A DNA stretch of 64,000 nt from Amulumruptor sp947039275 (GTDB lineage: Bacteria > Bacteroidota > Bacteroidia > Bacteroidales > Muribaculaceae): assembly GCA_947039275.1 (NCBI GenBank), contig CAMQYL010000006.1, forward strand, positions 1 through 64,000. Reading direction: 5' to 3'. The translations under genes and the position numbers were made by a program. The notes under the pieces were generated by a model. The model was not told the DNA's origin, made no database searches, and saw only the letters and a list, made by a program, of their open reading frames with translations. How positions within the stretch are numbered: the first letter of the stretch is position 1; every line of letters begins with the position of its first letter. Positions 35,812 to 44,889 of this stretch are shown in pieces.

Positions 35812-38124
35812 TTACATCACGAATATCTTTGACACGCGTCCGTCAGAAGACTTCCGCAGATACACACCCCCACCCACAGGACGCGAAGGCAGACAGAATC
35901 CGTTCAAATCATAATATACATCGTCAGACCCTTCTGCGGAATCATCAAATACTGAATCCACACTCAGAGGTGCATCGACATCAATCTTAGCCTCCATTAT
36001 AACATAGCCGTTTTGGTCAAAGAACACGAGCCGATAGGGACCTGCGGACAAATCAGCAGGAACCCTCTCCTTGAACGTCAAAACCGCTGACGAGTTAGAC
36101 GGCACTGTCACCTGCTGCGAAGCATAAGCGAACTTGTGCTCACCTGCCAATGTACACAACACAGCCGTGACAGAGAGGGTTTCATCGGTGGGCAGAGTGC
36201 TGACCAGACGGATCTGCACTATCGACTCCGAACCGACGACTATCGGGTTAGGCTGGGCACCTATCGCATCTCCTGATATTTCACCCACATCAGCCACTGT
36301 AATTTCTTGTGGCTCACCTATATAATTCCCTAATCCGTCTTTAAACACGAGATAATAGTCTCCGGCTGCCACCTTGCTCAGCCTGCCACTGAACAAGGCT
36401 CCAACAGCTCCATACACCGGCACATCTACCTCCACAGGGGCAAGGGCTGCCACCACATCAAATGTCCCGTCATCATCCAAATCACAAATCGAAGGTGTAA
36501 TGACCGTATGCTGGGAAACAGAATACGAGCTGCTGACATCAGCACTGAAAGCATATGGCATCCACGACTCGAAGCCGTCCTTTATGTCAATGTTTTCGAC
36601 CGACAGAGTTTCTATATCCACGCCCTCACTACTGATGCTCAATGCGACATACGAGGGGTCGTAATAATAGGTCCGGATGGACTCCCATGCACCACCATTG
36701 ACCATATATACAGGATAAGCCCTGTAGGAGCCATCGGCAAGGTCTGACGGGATGGCAACGGTGAAGGCTTCATAGCCGTCACCAGACTCTATCTCATCGT
36801 CAACGATATCACTGGCAACATACGACACATCATCTGGTGTAGACAACCCTACCAACTTAAGTCCAAAGGTAAAACGCGAGGTATTATCACCAAAGTTGAC
36901 GAACGCTCCCCCATCTACGCTTATCGTCACATTACGGTCGTCATCCGCTTCTGCATCCATCGTTCCAGTAGCTCCGATATAAGCAGCCGGAGCTATCGAG
37001 CCGGGCACTGGACGCCTCACCCCGAACACGGCATTCTGTCTGTAATTATATTTACCGCTGCCGCCCCCTATGCCTGTATCCTGAGGATTGAGCGCATCCA
37101 ACTTGAAATAACCGTCATATGCACCGCTCCACCCCCAGTTAATGTGGAAGTAGCCGTCTTCATAGCCGTCACACACAAACGAATGTCCGCCATCCTTGGA
37201 GTTGCCTCCATAGATTACCGGCAGCCCGTCCTCCAAGTTCCCATACACCATGGATTCCCATTCATCCATGCTGTAGTAGTCACGGTACTCAAAACGTGCA
37301 CCTTTGTCATAGTCAAAGTGATTCACCAGAGCACCGGATATATTGGAGTACAGCGCACCAGAGCCTCCAGCAGCAGCCACATCGTAATCCATCTCCACCG
37401 AGTAGCCGCATGCCTTCATGAGAGTGGCTACAGCCTCGCGCTGTTCGGGAGAGCCAGAAGAGGCAGTGGGATATGAATCAAGCATGCCGCCCCAGTCAAA
37501 CACCGTTTCTCCAAGATTCATCGACAATCTAACACCGTTCCAGTCATACGATGCTATGCCTTGCCCCTGAGAAGGCCATTTATGATAGTCCATCACCTGT
37601 GCCATGGCAGTGGCTACGCATCCCGTGACAGTCCTCTCTCCGTCTATTTCCGGGCAAAGAAGATTGTAGGGTTCCGACTGGTCCCATTTTGTGCTTAGAA
37701 GCGGAGATATGGCAGTGCGCCCGGCAGACGTCGAGGACGATATGTAAGTTGGCTTATCATTAGCGGTACCCCACGCGATCTGTCGTACATATCCGTCAAG
37801 CCACCATGTCATCGACGGAGGCATTGCGCTCATATCCACAGCAGGAGAGTCAATGTAACCGAGCAGAGGCACAGCCACATCGTCAGCACCGACAAACAAG
37901 GTCATGCCATCCATGACAAACGCATAACAGGCTGGAACCCCTTCAGTATCGCTCCATGTATGCACCAGTCTCGGCGCGGCAGTTGAAACATTTCCGCCGA
38001 TACGTCGGCAATCACTCTTCGAAACACGTCCGATGGCTTCGGAAGGAGACAATGTACGGCTCCACCCTGCCAACCATCCGGTCAGTACAAATACAGCAAG
38101 TAAACAAATCTTCATTGGCTTCAT
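35812..38124 (-). CDS. C10-family cysteine protease (streptopain/interpain-like), probable T9SS cargo
   Basis: Secreted thiol protease of 770 aa. Signal peptide to about residue 23 (start at 38124; Met4 is an alternative). A Spi-like propeptide follows, then the C10 domain with Cys169 (TVTGCVATAMAQVMDYHKWP), His314 (GGHSFVCDGY) and HINWGWSG (327-334). All the expected catalytic elements are intact. The downstream part (about 380-730) is beta-rich. The last about 45 residues (YYDLNGFCLPSRPVGGGVYL ... GRVSKIFVM) look like a type IX C-terminal sorting domain. Relatives such as interpain A and Bacteroides fragipain-type C10 enzymes act on host proteins or as self-processing factors. Here the target is unknown. 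It has its own promoter and lies just downstream of a membrane-bound AraC-type regulator. Confidence 0.9.
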   Translation of the reverse strand: MKPMKICLLAVFVLTGWLAGWSRTLSPSEAIGRVSKSDCRRIGGNVSTAAPRLVHTWSDTEGVPACYAFVMDGMTLFVGADDVAVPLLGYIDSPAVDMSAMPPSMTWWLDGYVRQIAWGTANDKPTYISSSTSAGRTAISPLLSTKWDQSEPYNLLCPEIDGERTVTGCVATAMAQVMDYHKWPSQGQGIASYDWNGVRLSMNLGETVFDWGGMLDSYPTASSGSPEQREAVATLMKACGYSVEMDYDVAAAGGSGALYSNISGALVNHFDYDKGARFEYRDYYSMDEWESMVYGNLEDGLPVIYGGNSKDGGHSFVCDGYEDGYFHINWGWSGAYDGYFKLDALNPQDTGIGGGSGKYNYRQNAVFGVRRPVPGSIAPAAYIGATGTMDAEADDDRNVTISVDGGAFVNFGDNTSRFTFGLKLVGLSTPDDVSYVASDIVDDEIESGDGYEAFTVAIPSDLADGSYRAYPVYMVNGGAWESIRTYYYDPSYVALSISSEGVDIETLSVENIDIKDGFESWMPYAFSADVSSSYSVSQHTVITPSICDLDDDGTFDVVAALAPVEVDVPVYGAVGALFSGRLSKVAAGDYYLVFKDGLGNYIGEPQEITVADVGEISGDAIGAQPNPIVVGSESIVQIRLVSTLPTDETLSVTAVLCTLAGEHKFAYASQQVTVPSNSSAVLTFKERVPADLSAGPYRLVFFDQNGYVIMEAKIDVDAPLSVDSVFDDSAEGSDDVYYDLNGFCLPSRPVGGGVYLRKSSDGRVSKIFVM

Positions 38125-38161
38125 GATAACAGTCTGATTAATAAAATTTGATCAAAGCGGC

Positions 38162-38193
38162 GCAAAGGTATATCTATCATACCGTCACGCAAT
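38162..38193 (-). promoter_or_regulatory. Promoter of the C10 protease gene
   Basis: Minus strand: ATTG (38193-38190), a 19-nt spacer, then TACCTTTGC (38170-38162). The leader to the ATG at 38124 is about 30 nt. Confidence 0.75.
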
Positions 38194-38285
38194 GGCAACC
38201 AGACAGTTAACACTCCGCGGAAAACACCACACAACTCCGCGGAAAACATCTATGATGAAGTCAGGACCTTCTACAGCGCTACATG

Positions 38286-40058
38286 TCAGGCATTACCCAT
38301 AGCCTCTTCCCTATCCCTGAACTCCGACGGCCGCATACCGTATTTCTTATAGAACCGGTCATAAAAAGCCGATTTTGACATCTGTGATTCTTTGGCTACA
38401 GCCTCAAAGCTCCATTGAGGATTCTGACGCATCAGCTTCACCGCATGATCAAGACGGCAATCCTGTATGAACTGTGGGAAGCTGCATCCAGCAAACTCCT
38501 TAAACAACAACGGGAATTTATTGACCGGTATATGAAATCTTGCAGTCAGTTCCCGTTTGGTCAGGTCAGCGCGCAGATAAAGCTGTTCGCTGAGTATTCC
38601 ATGAGACATACGGTCCCACAGTTCGCGGTCTCGTTCGCCAAGCGGCTGTCCGATCGGCTCTCCCTCATCCTCTTTTACACCCATGCCATCACATGCATCA
38701 TGCAGCCTGTCACGCAGCCTGATATTCTCTTCCTGACGCAGATACAGCCGATGCTTTGATTCCGACAGTTCGTCAATGGTTTTCACCATTGCTTCGTTCT
38801 TCTTATTAATAAGACGGTTATATCTGGCCATCCGGCAGATGAATACCACAGCTCCGATAAGCACAATGAGACCGCAAGCGATGATCACGTTGCGCATCCT
38901 TATTGACGAATTTTGATGCTCTATACGCAACGCCTGTTCATTGGTCTTGTATATTTCAGCAAGTTCCAAAGCCTTGCCGTCTCTTTCCCTGCGTCTCAAT
39001 GTATCCGTCACATTGTCGATAGCATTTAGCACAGCGTTAGCCGACCGCCAATCACCCAATCCCTCATATGCCTGCTGCTCTCTGCGCAAATGGGCATCTA
39101 TGTAACTGTAGCTGACCGTATCAGCATTAGCCTGCCAGAAATCCTTTTCCCTTGACAGATAAAACAACGCATCCTTAAACTGTCGTGCCGAAATCAGATA
39201 CGGGATGCGCATAGCCTCACCTTCGGGAGTACGTGCATACTCAGTAACGCGATACCTCTCAAACGATTTATCCGCCTCATCATATTCACCTTTCTTTCCA
39301 TAAATATAAGCTCTCATAGCCTCTACGCTCGTTATACGCATGTCTACCAGCCCATCAGGGGTATCAGTAGAAGTCTTCAGCATCTCAAGAGCCCTGTCAT
39401 ATTCAGGCATCAACGTCAATGCATCATCATATCTGCCCTCATCACACATAGCATCCATAGTCACACCTATAGCATAGATATAATCATCGGCATGCTCATA
39501 TCCGGAGCCGGCATCAAACTTTCCACCCAGCATCTGCAACGCTCGCTTGAAGTGTACGAACGCATCATCCGCCCGCTCCATCTCCATCAGATTCATTCCC
39601 ATGGTGATGTGTAGATTGGCTTCAGCATCGTCCATCAGGCTGTCCTTGGCGACATTAAGCCCTTTGGCACAGAAGCGCATGCTTGCATCGTAATTGCCAT
39701 TAGCAAGGTATTCATCGGCTATGAGGTCTATAAGCCTGAGAAAATCAGCGGCATTAGAGCTCGCCTCAGGCTGACGGTATGCCTCAAGGTTATAATGAAG
39801 AGCGTTGTTGTAGTCTGACAGACCGTTATGAAAAGCGAGTCCTCGCAAAGCAGCTATTTCATAGGGAGATAAAACAGCTGCCGATTCTGCCGTGTCAAGC
39901 AATGCCAAAGCCTTCCGAGGATTGCTTATCGTCAGGGACTGTATGTGCGGCATCGTCAATGTCCCGCTTGTGGCAATCCCGGCTCGCTCAGAGCCATCAG
40001 GCTGACAAGCTACCATGATGCCGCATATCAACACGATCCAATATAATATCCTTTTCAT
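38286..40058 (-). CDS. Membrane-tethered TPR sensor with cytosolic AraC-type HTH domain
   Basis: 590 aa from the ATG at 40058. I preferred it over an upstream GTG (40076) because it gives a clean signal or lipoprotein sequence (MKRILYWIVLICGIMVAC; the lipobox is imperfect). Residues about 35-380 are helical with TPR-like repeats and should be periplasmic. A membrane segment lies at about 390-410, then a coiled-coil-like stretch (420-455), then an AraC-type DNA-binding domain (about 496-590; WSFEAVAKESQMSKSAFYDRFYKKYGMRPSEFR is the second HTH). Such proteins are common regulators in Bacteroidetes. The nearest candidate target is the C10 protease gene 160 nt downstream. The -7-like TATATTTGC (40072-40064) ends only 5 nt before the ATG. 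Confidence 0.88.
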   Translation of the reverse strand: MKRILYWIVLICGIMVACQPDGSERAGIATSGTLTMPHIQSLTISNPRKALALLDTAESAAVLSPYEIAALRGLAFHNGLSDYNNALHYNLEAYRQPEASSNAADFLRLIDLIADEYLANGNYDASMRFCAKGLNVAKDSLMDDAEANLHITMGMNLMEMERADDAFVHFKRALQMLGGKFDAGSGYEHADDYIYAIGVTMDAMCDEGRYDDALTLMPEYDRALEMLKTSTDTPDGLVDMRITSVEAMRAYIYGKKGEYDEADKSFERYRVTEYARTPEGEAMRIPYLISARQFKDALFYLSREKDFWQANADTVSYSYIDAHLRREQQAYEGLGDWRSANAVLNAIDNVTDTLRRRERDGKALELAEIYKTNEQALRIEHQNSSIRMRNVIIACGLIVLIGAVVFICRMARYNRLINKKNEAMVKTIDELSESKHRLYLRQEENIRLRDRLHDACDGMGVKEDEGEPIGQPLGERDRELWDRMSHGILSEQLYLRADLTKRELTARFHIPVNKFPLLFKEFAGCSFPQFIQDCRLDHAVKLMRQNPQWSFEAVAKESQMSKSAFYDRFYKKYGMRPSEFRDREEAMGNA

Positions 40059-40144
40059 GCAATGCAAATATAGCACTTCTTAACCATATCCAGCCACCAT
40101 TTGTTATACATTAGATATACATACTCCTTACAGTCCTATCATAT

Positions 40145-40609
40145 ATGGAAAAATTACCTCCCTTAGAGAAAGTTTACGAAGCTTGGAGCGCGATTGCCGA
40201 CCAGCGCGTGGCGATGACAGAAACACCATCCGACGACATGGCATCGGGGAGTGCCGTAGTGGCATCGTCTGACGGTGAAAAACTCTACCACGTCAGCTGG
40301 GACGGCGACACTTACGCCTCAGATGACAACGCTACATACTGGCAGAGATATGCCGGATACCCGGTCATCGCGGTGCTGATGTTGCAAGGACGGCTGCCTC
40401 TCGACATCCCTGAGTCAAATCTGTGGAGCGGCATAAACTGGCATCAGCTCAACGAAGCCAACAAGCGCGATTATGCCTCTGCCGCCCAAGAGGCGATGGA
40501 TACCAACGGCATAAATCCAGCCATGGCGCGACAAGAAGCAGAGAAGGTGATATCAGCCCTGAAAAACCTGCCACTGACGTTGAAGCGCAAGAGGGCACAC
40601 AGCAATTAA
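40145..40609 (+). CDS. Conserved-looking small protein of unknown function
   Basis: 154 aa, cytosolic (no signal or membrane segment). I do not recognise a family. Notable stretches are EKLYHVSWDGDTYASDDNATYWQRYAGYPVIAVLMLQGRL and a helical basic C terminus (LKNLPLTLKRKRAHSN). The segment with DNATYWQRYAGYP looks like a small globular alpha/beta core. It is the first of a run of + strand genes leading to SUI1, the AddA-like gene and uvrC. Confidence 0.75.
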   Translation: MEKLPPLEKVYEAWSAIADQRVAMTETPSDDMASGSAVVASSDGEKLYHVSWDGDTYASDDNATYWQRYAGYPVIAVLMLQGRLPLDIPESNLWSGINWHQLNEANKRDYASAAQEAMDTNGINPAMARQEAEKVISALKNLPLTLKRKRAHSN

Positions 40610-40622
40610 TGAAGATTTTTCG

Positions 40623-40630
40623 TAACTTTG
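40623..40630 (+). promoter_or_regulatory. Possible -7 element upstream of the small lipoprotein
   Basis: TAACTTTG matches TAnnTTTG, and the ATG follows 24 nt later at 40655. I see no TTTG at the expected -33 position, so the promoter is uncertain. Confidence 0.35.
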
Positions 40631-40654
40631 TTATTAAACATTCTCTTTCGAAGC

Positions 40655-41101
40655 ATGAAACAGAAACACCTTCACGGATTCCTATGGAGCATGTGCCTGG
40701 CAGCAAGCGTCATCCTTGCCGGATGTACGCAGACTTCTGCACCGTCACTTGCTCAGGAGGCGCAGACCGCATTTGACAACGGCGACCCTGAAAGAGCACG
40801 GGAATTATGCGACGAAGCCATGACCGCCGAAGACACCCAGTGTCTATCCGCCTCCCAGCTCGCCCAGCTATCTCTGATATACATGAAGATAGCCGACAAA
40901 GACGAGCATGATGACGGCGAAACTGTTGGACTGGCTGTCAATGCCTATGAGCGCGCCATTGACGCATCGCCCGACAGTGCATTGCTCTATTATTCATCAG
41001 TGGACTATGACGACACACGACATGTAAAGATGCTGCTGCAAGTAGTCCGCGGGCTGGAACTGCCTGACTCATGCCTGACCGACGAACCTCAAACCGACTG
41101 A
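40655..41101 (+). CDS. Small TPR-like lipoprotein of unknown function
   Basis: 148 aa with a good lipoprotein signal: hydrophobic segment then LAGC, with Cys24 as the lipidation site. The mature part is acidic and helical. AQTAFDNGDPERARELCDEAM and AVNAYERAIDASPDSALLYY resemble single TPR units. The ATG at 40655 was chosen because it puts the signal peptide at the N terminus. It ends 9 nt before the SUI1 gene, so the two are probably co-transcribed. No function can be assigned. Confidence 0.8.
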   Translation: MKQKHLHGFLWSMCLAASVILAGCTQTSAPSLAQEAQTAFDNGDPERARELCDEAMTAEDTQCLSASQLAQLSLIYMKIADKDEHDDGETVGLAVNAYERAIDASPDSALLYYSSVDYDDTRHVKMLLQVVRGLELPDSCLTDEPQTD

Positions 41102-41110
41102 CTCAACGAC

Positions 41111-41464
41111 ATGGACTGGAAAGACGCATTATCACAATTACAGAACGACACACCCGAACTACAGGCTTCCGCCGAAGAAGCCGCCGACACCCCTGTCACT
41201 GACAGCGATCCGCTCACACATGCCATAAACAGCCAGCGCGGACGGCTCGTCATAGAGATGGAGCGGAAAGGACGTGGTGGCAAAACCGCCACCATAATCA
41301 GCGGATTTACGACCGATGACGATGCCGTAGGTCTTGTAGCAGCGCATCTCAAAAAGTCGCTCGGTACAGGCGGCAGCTCACGCGGTGGCGAGATACTCAT
41401 ACAGGGCGACCGCCGTGAGGCTATCCGCGACACCCTGCGCCGCATGGGCTTCAAGACTAACTGA
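41111..41464 (+). CDS. SUI1/YciH-family translation initiation factor homolog
   Basis: 117 aa. The C-terminal half is the SUI1 (eIF1-like) fold: VIEMERKGRGGKTATIISGF and HLKKSLGTGGSSRGGEILIQGDRREAIRDTLRRMGF, with the conserved GTGG...EIQG-like stretch. Bacterial YciH influences start-codon selection or stress translation; its exact role is not settled. The N-terminal about 45 residues are acidic and likely disordered. It stands between a small lipoprotein gene and the AddA-like gene. Confidence 0.9.
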   Translation: MDWKDALSQLQNDTPELQASAEEAADTPVTDSDPLTHAINSQRGRLVIEMERKGRGGKTATIISGFTTDDDAVGLVAAHLKKSLGTGGSSRGGEILIQGDRREAIRDTLRRMGFKTN

Positions 41465-41505
41465 CCCCACCCCTCCAATCATCATCACAACCCATCCACT
41501 CCCCT

Positions 41506-44500
41506 ATGCTCCACATCTACAAGGCAAGTGCCGGCAGCGGCAAGACATATCGCCTCGCCTACGAATACATCAAGATGCTCCTTGGCGAGAAAAACGAGGA
41601 TGGAAGCTACCGCCTGAGACATGACACACTGACGGGACACCGCCACATACTCGCCATAACCTTCACCAACAAGGCTACCGACGAGATGAAGCAGCGTATC
41701 CTCCACGAGCTCGCACGTCTCGGCGGATGCGAACCAGGATGGACCAAAGAGAGCGATTACGCCCCGGCTCTGATCAGCGAGTTGCAGTGTTCTCCAGAAG
41801 CTCTGAAACGCTCTGCTGCGAATGCCTTGATGGCATTAGTGATGGACTACAACTTCTTCAACATCTCAACCATCGACTCGTTTTTCCAGACGATACTCCG
41901 CACATTTGCCCGCGAAGCGCAGATCATGGGCGATTATGACGTGAGCCTTGACGATGACGGGGTGCTGCGGGCAGGCATAGGCGAAATGATACTGAGGCTC
42001 AATCACGGATTTGCCGACGGTGGCACTCCACCATACCGTGCCTTGGAAGAATGGCTGACTACCCTCATGCGCCACAACCTGCGCAAGGGCAACGGCTTCA
42101 ACCTGTTCAACCGCGCCTCAAGCCTCCGAAGCACCCTCAACAGCTTCGTACGCAACATATCCGACGAGACTTTCCGCATCAACTATGATGTCATCATGGA
42201 ATACCTGCGCCGCGAAGACCGTCCTCTTGACCGCTTCAGCCGTCTGTTACGGCAGAAAATCGACGACTCCACCGATGCGATAAAAGCCATAGCCTCCGAC
42301 ACGCTTTCCAAAATAACTGCTACCCCAGGAGTGAAGCGTCTTGTCATCTCGCTATATGAAAAGATGTCGGCATCAGGCATCCCAGACCTGAAAAGCAAGA
42401 CGTATGCCAACTGCCTTGATGGCGGAGAAGACTGTTTCAACAAAGGAAAACATGACCCTGCCGCTGCTTCGCTCCTTTATGAAGCTACAAACCGCATCGA
42501 CAGCATCAGCCGACAGATGGCTACCATGAAAGTCACGTATGAGAACCTGTTTATGCTCGGACTCGTCGACCGCGTGTATTCATGCATCGACGAGCTACAG
42601 AAAGACAGCAATTTCATACGTCTGAGCGACACCGGCTCGCTGCTCCACAGCATCATCGGTGACGGTGACGCGCCATTTGTATTCGAGCGTATGGGATTGT
42701 GGCTCAACCACTTCCTCATTGACGAGTTCCAAGACACCTCTCTGATGCAGTGGCTCAACCTCACTCCCTTGGTCAACGAAAGCCACGCGCATGACCACGA
42801 CAACCTCATCATAGGAGACGAAAAGCAGTGTATCTACCGTTTCCGCAACTCCGACCCCTCGCTGCTAAAGGAGCGTGTCAGCCAGGAGTTTGACCGCGTG
42901 GCAATATCAGGTGACACCGTGGAACAAAACACCAACTGGCGCAGTTCGGCTGATGTGGTGAAGTTCAATAACACGGTTTTCTCCCTGATGCCTATGAACG
43001 ACTACAACCGTTCCATATATGCCAACGTAGCCCAGCAGGTAGCACCGAAGCACCGTACCCACAGGGGATATGTATCAGTATGGGGAGCACCGGCGGATGC
43101 CGATTTCAAAACCGCAGCCATTGAGCGGATGAAGACTGAAATCCTGCGTCAGCTCGCATCGGGATACCGCCCATGCGACATAGCCGTGCTGTGCCGCAAA
43201 GTTTCAGAAGCTGCCGAAGTCATCTCGGCACTGATGAGACTGTCAGATACTCTGCCTGAAGCACAGAGATTTCGAATCATATCCGACGACTCCATGATGG
43301 TATCCGCTTCGCCGATAGTCCGCAGCGTGATCACACGCCTCAGATTTATGGACGCAGCTGACTCTCCCCGCGCTTCCAAAGGGGCTACGCCCAAGATGTT
43401 TACACGCCTGTTCAACCAATATGAGCAACGCGTGGCAGAGATGCTCCGCACCCGTGAGGCAAACAACGATAAAGATATCACGACTGCAGCCGGCAACATA
43501 CTTCGCGACATCATCGCTGAGATGGGCGAAGACACAGACAGCAACACGGACACAACGGCTTCGCCTGACGAATATGAGACAATCCTTTCAACCGACCTCG
43601 CTGTAATAATCGAGCGCATCATCGCACTCTCTCCCCATGACATGCGACAAGAGCAGAATATGTATATCACTGCTTTTATGGATACCGTGTATGATTACAT
43701 GGACTGCTATCCCAATGACCTCCATGCCTTCTTGAAATGGTGGGACACGACAGGGTATGCCTACAAGATTTCATCGCCCGAAAGCTCCGATGCCATCCGT
43801 GTGATGACCATACACAAAGCCAAGGGTCTTGAATTTGCATGTGTGCACATCCCTTTCTGCAACTGGCGCACCGACAATCTCAAAGGTCCGTCATGGTACA
43901 CACCCGTGGAGATTCCAGGCATACCAGCCGACCTGATTCCGCCGCTCGTGCCTCTCGAACCTTCTGCCGATATGACACGCAGCGCATACGCCGACCAGTA
44001 TACAGCCAAAATAGAAGAGACCGAGCTTGACGAACTCAACGTACTTTATGTGGCTCTGACCCGAGCCGTCGACGAGATGATCATCTCCGTACCGACCAAG
44101 CCCGACAAAGGCACCACCACAGGAGCTTTGCTGCTGGAGACAGTCAGAGCCATGTCAGAAGAACGTGCCGCTGCCAACCCTGATCTGTACACCGCGATGC
44201 ACCCGGACTACTCCGACGAGAGTCCATATCGCCACGGCGCATATGTCGCCGGCTCGCCCACCGTACATCAGCGGGAAGCACAGGACACTCCACCCAAAGC
44301 ACTTCAGCCGACCCGCATGCTGCCGATGACACAATATTACATCCTTGACCGCAGCGACCTGTGGGCTGACACCTCGCTTGACTTTCCCGAGCACTACGAC
44401 TATTCCGACCCGCGCAGTCGTGGCAACATGCTCCATGCCTGCTTGGCATACTGCAAGCGCGCCTCTGACATTGACAAGGTAGTGCTGCGCCTCCAGCACC

Positions 44501-44889
44501 GCGGCTTCATCCCCGAGGACATCGCACCGGAAATCCGTGCTATACTCCACCGCGAACTCGACCGCCCGGAGGTGCGCCGATGGTTTGACGGCTATGACCG
44601 TCTGATGGTTGAGCAGCCCATATATACAGGCGACTCCAATGACCCAACAGTACCCCATGAAACCCGCCGCCCCGACCGCGTGGTATGGACTTCTGACGGC
44701 ACCATAGACATAATCGACTACAAGACAGGACACCTGCCCGACGACGAGAGCGAACGCAAAGCTCTCATAGGCAAATACCGCCGCCAGGTGCGACGCTACA
44801 TGGATCATATATCACGCACGTCAGCCAACGGAGCTCCCGTGCGCGGCTATATATGGCATCTTGACTCATCAATGATATTGGAAGTATAA
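41506..44889 (+). CDS. AddA/RecB-like helicase-nuclease for DNA double-strand breaks
   Basis: 1127 aa. UvrD-type superfamily 1 helicase: Walker A ASAGSGKT (7-14), motif Ia (AITFTNKATDEMKQRI), Walker B (LIDEFQDTSLMQWLNL), QCIYRFR (motif III), VMTIHKAKGLEF and LYVALTRAVDEM. A C-terminal PD-(D/E)xK nuclease carries IDIIDYKTG (DYKTG at 1071-1075) and the following Q-containing helix. This is the layout of the helicase-nuclease subunit that resects DNA ends for RecA. The expected partner (AddB/RecC-like) is not in this window. It overlaps uvrC by one base, so the two repair genes are coupled. Confidence 0.93.
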   Translation: MLHIYKASAGSGKTYRLAYEYIKMLLGEKNEDGSYRLRHDTLTGHRHILAITFTNKATDEMKQRILHELARLGGCEPGWTKESDYAPALISELQCSPEALKRSAANALMALVMDYNFFNISTIDSFFQTILRTFAREAQIMGDYDVSLDDDGVLRAGIGEMILRLNHGFADGGTPPYRALEEWLTTLMRHNLRKGNGFNLFNRASSLRSTLNSFVRNISDETFRINYDVIMEYLRREDRPLDRFSRLLRQKIDDSTDAIKAIASDTLSKITATPGVKRLVISLYEKMSASGIPDLKSKTYANCLDGGEDCFNKGKHDPAAASLLYEATNRIDSISRQMATMKVTYENLFMLGLVDRVYSCIDELQKDSNFIRLSDTGSLLHSIIGDGDAPFVFERMGLWLNHFLIDEFQDTSLMQWLNLTPLVNESHAHDHDNLIIGDEKQCIYRFRNSDPSLLKERVSQEFDRVAISGDTVEQNTNWRSSADVVKFNNTVFSLMPMNDYNRSIYANVAQQVAPKHRTHRGYVSVWGAPADADFKTAAIERMKTEILRQLASGYRPCDIAVLCRKVSEAAEVISALMRLSDTLPEAQRFRIISDDSMMVSASPIVRSVITRLRFMDAADSPRASKGATPKMFTRLFNQYEQRVAEMLRTREANNDKDITTAAGNILRDIIAEMGEDTDSNTDTTASPDEYETILSTDLAVIIERIIALSPHDMRQEQNMYITAFMDTVYDYMDCYPNDLHAFLKWWDTTGYAYKISSPESSDAIRVMTIHKAKGLEFACVHIPFCNWRTDNLKGPSWYTPVEIPGIPADLIPPLVPLEPSADMTRSAYADQYTAKIEETELDELNVLYVALTRAVDEMIISVPTKPDKGTTTGALLLETVRAMSEERAAANPDLYTAMHPDYSDESPYRHGAYVAGSPTVHQREAQDTPPKALQPTRMLPMTQYYILDRSDLWADTSLDFPEHYDYSDPRSRGNMLHACLAYCKRASDIDKVVLRLQHRGFIPEDIAPEIRAILHRELDRPEVRRWFDGYDRLMVEQPIYTGDSNDPTVPHETRRPDRVVWTSDGTIDIIDYKTGHLPDDESERKALIGKYRRQVRRYMDHISRTSANGAPVRGYIWHLDSSMILEV

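Noticed and set aside
40059..40076. GTG start upstream of the TPR/AraC regulator
   Set aside because: It overlaps the -7-like element and adds MLYLHC before a normal signal sequence. The ATG at 40058 is a better start.
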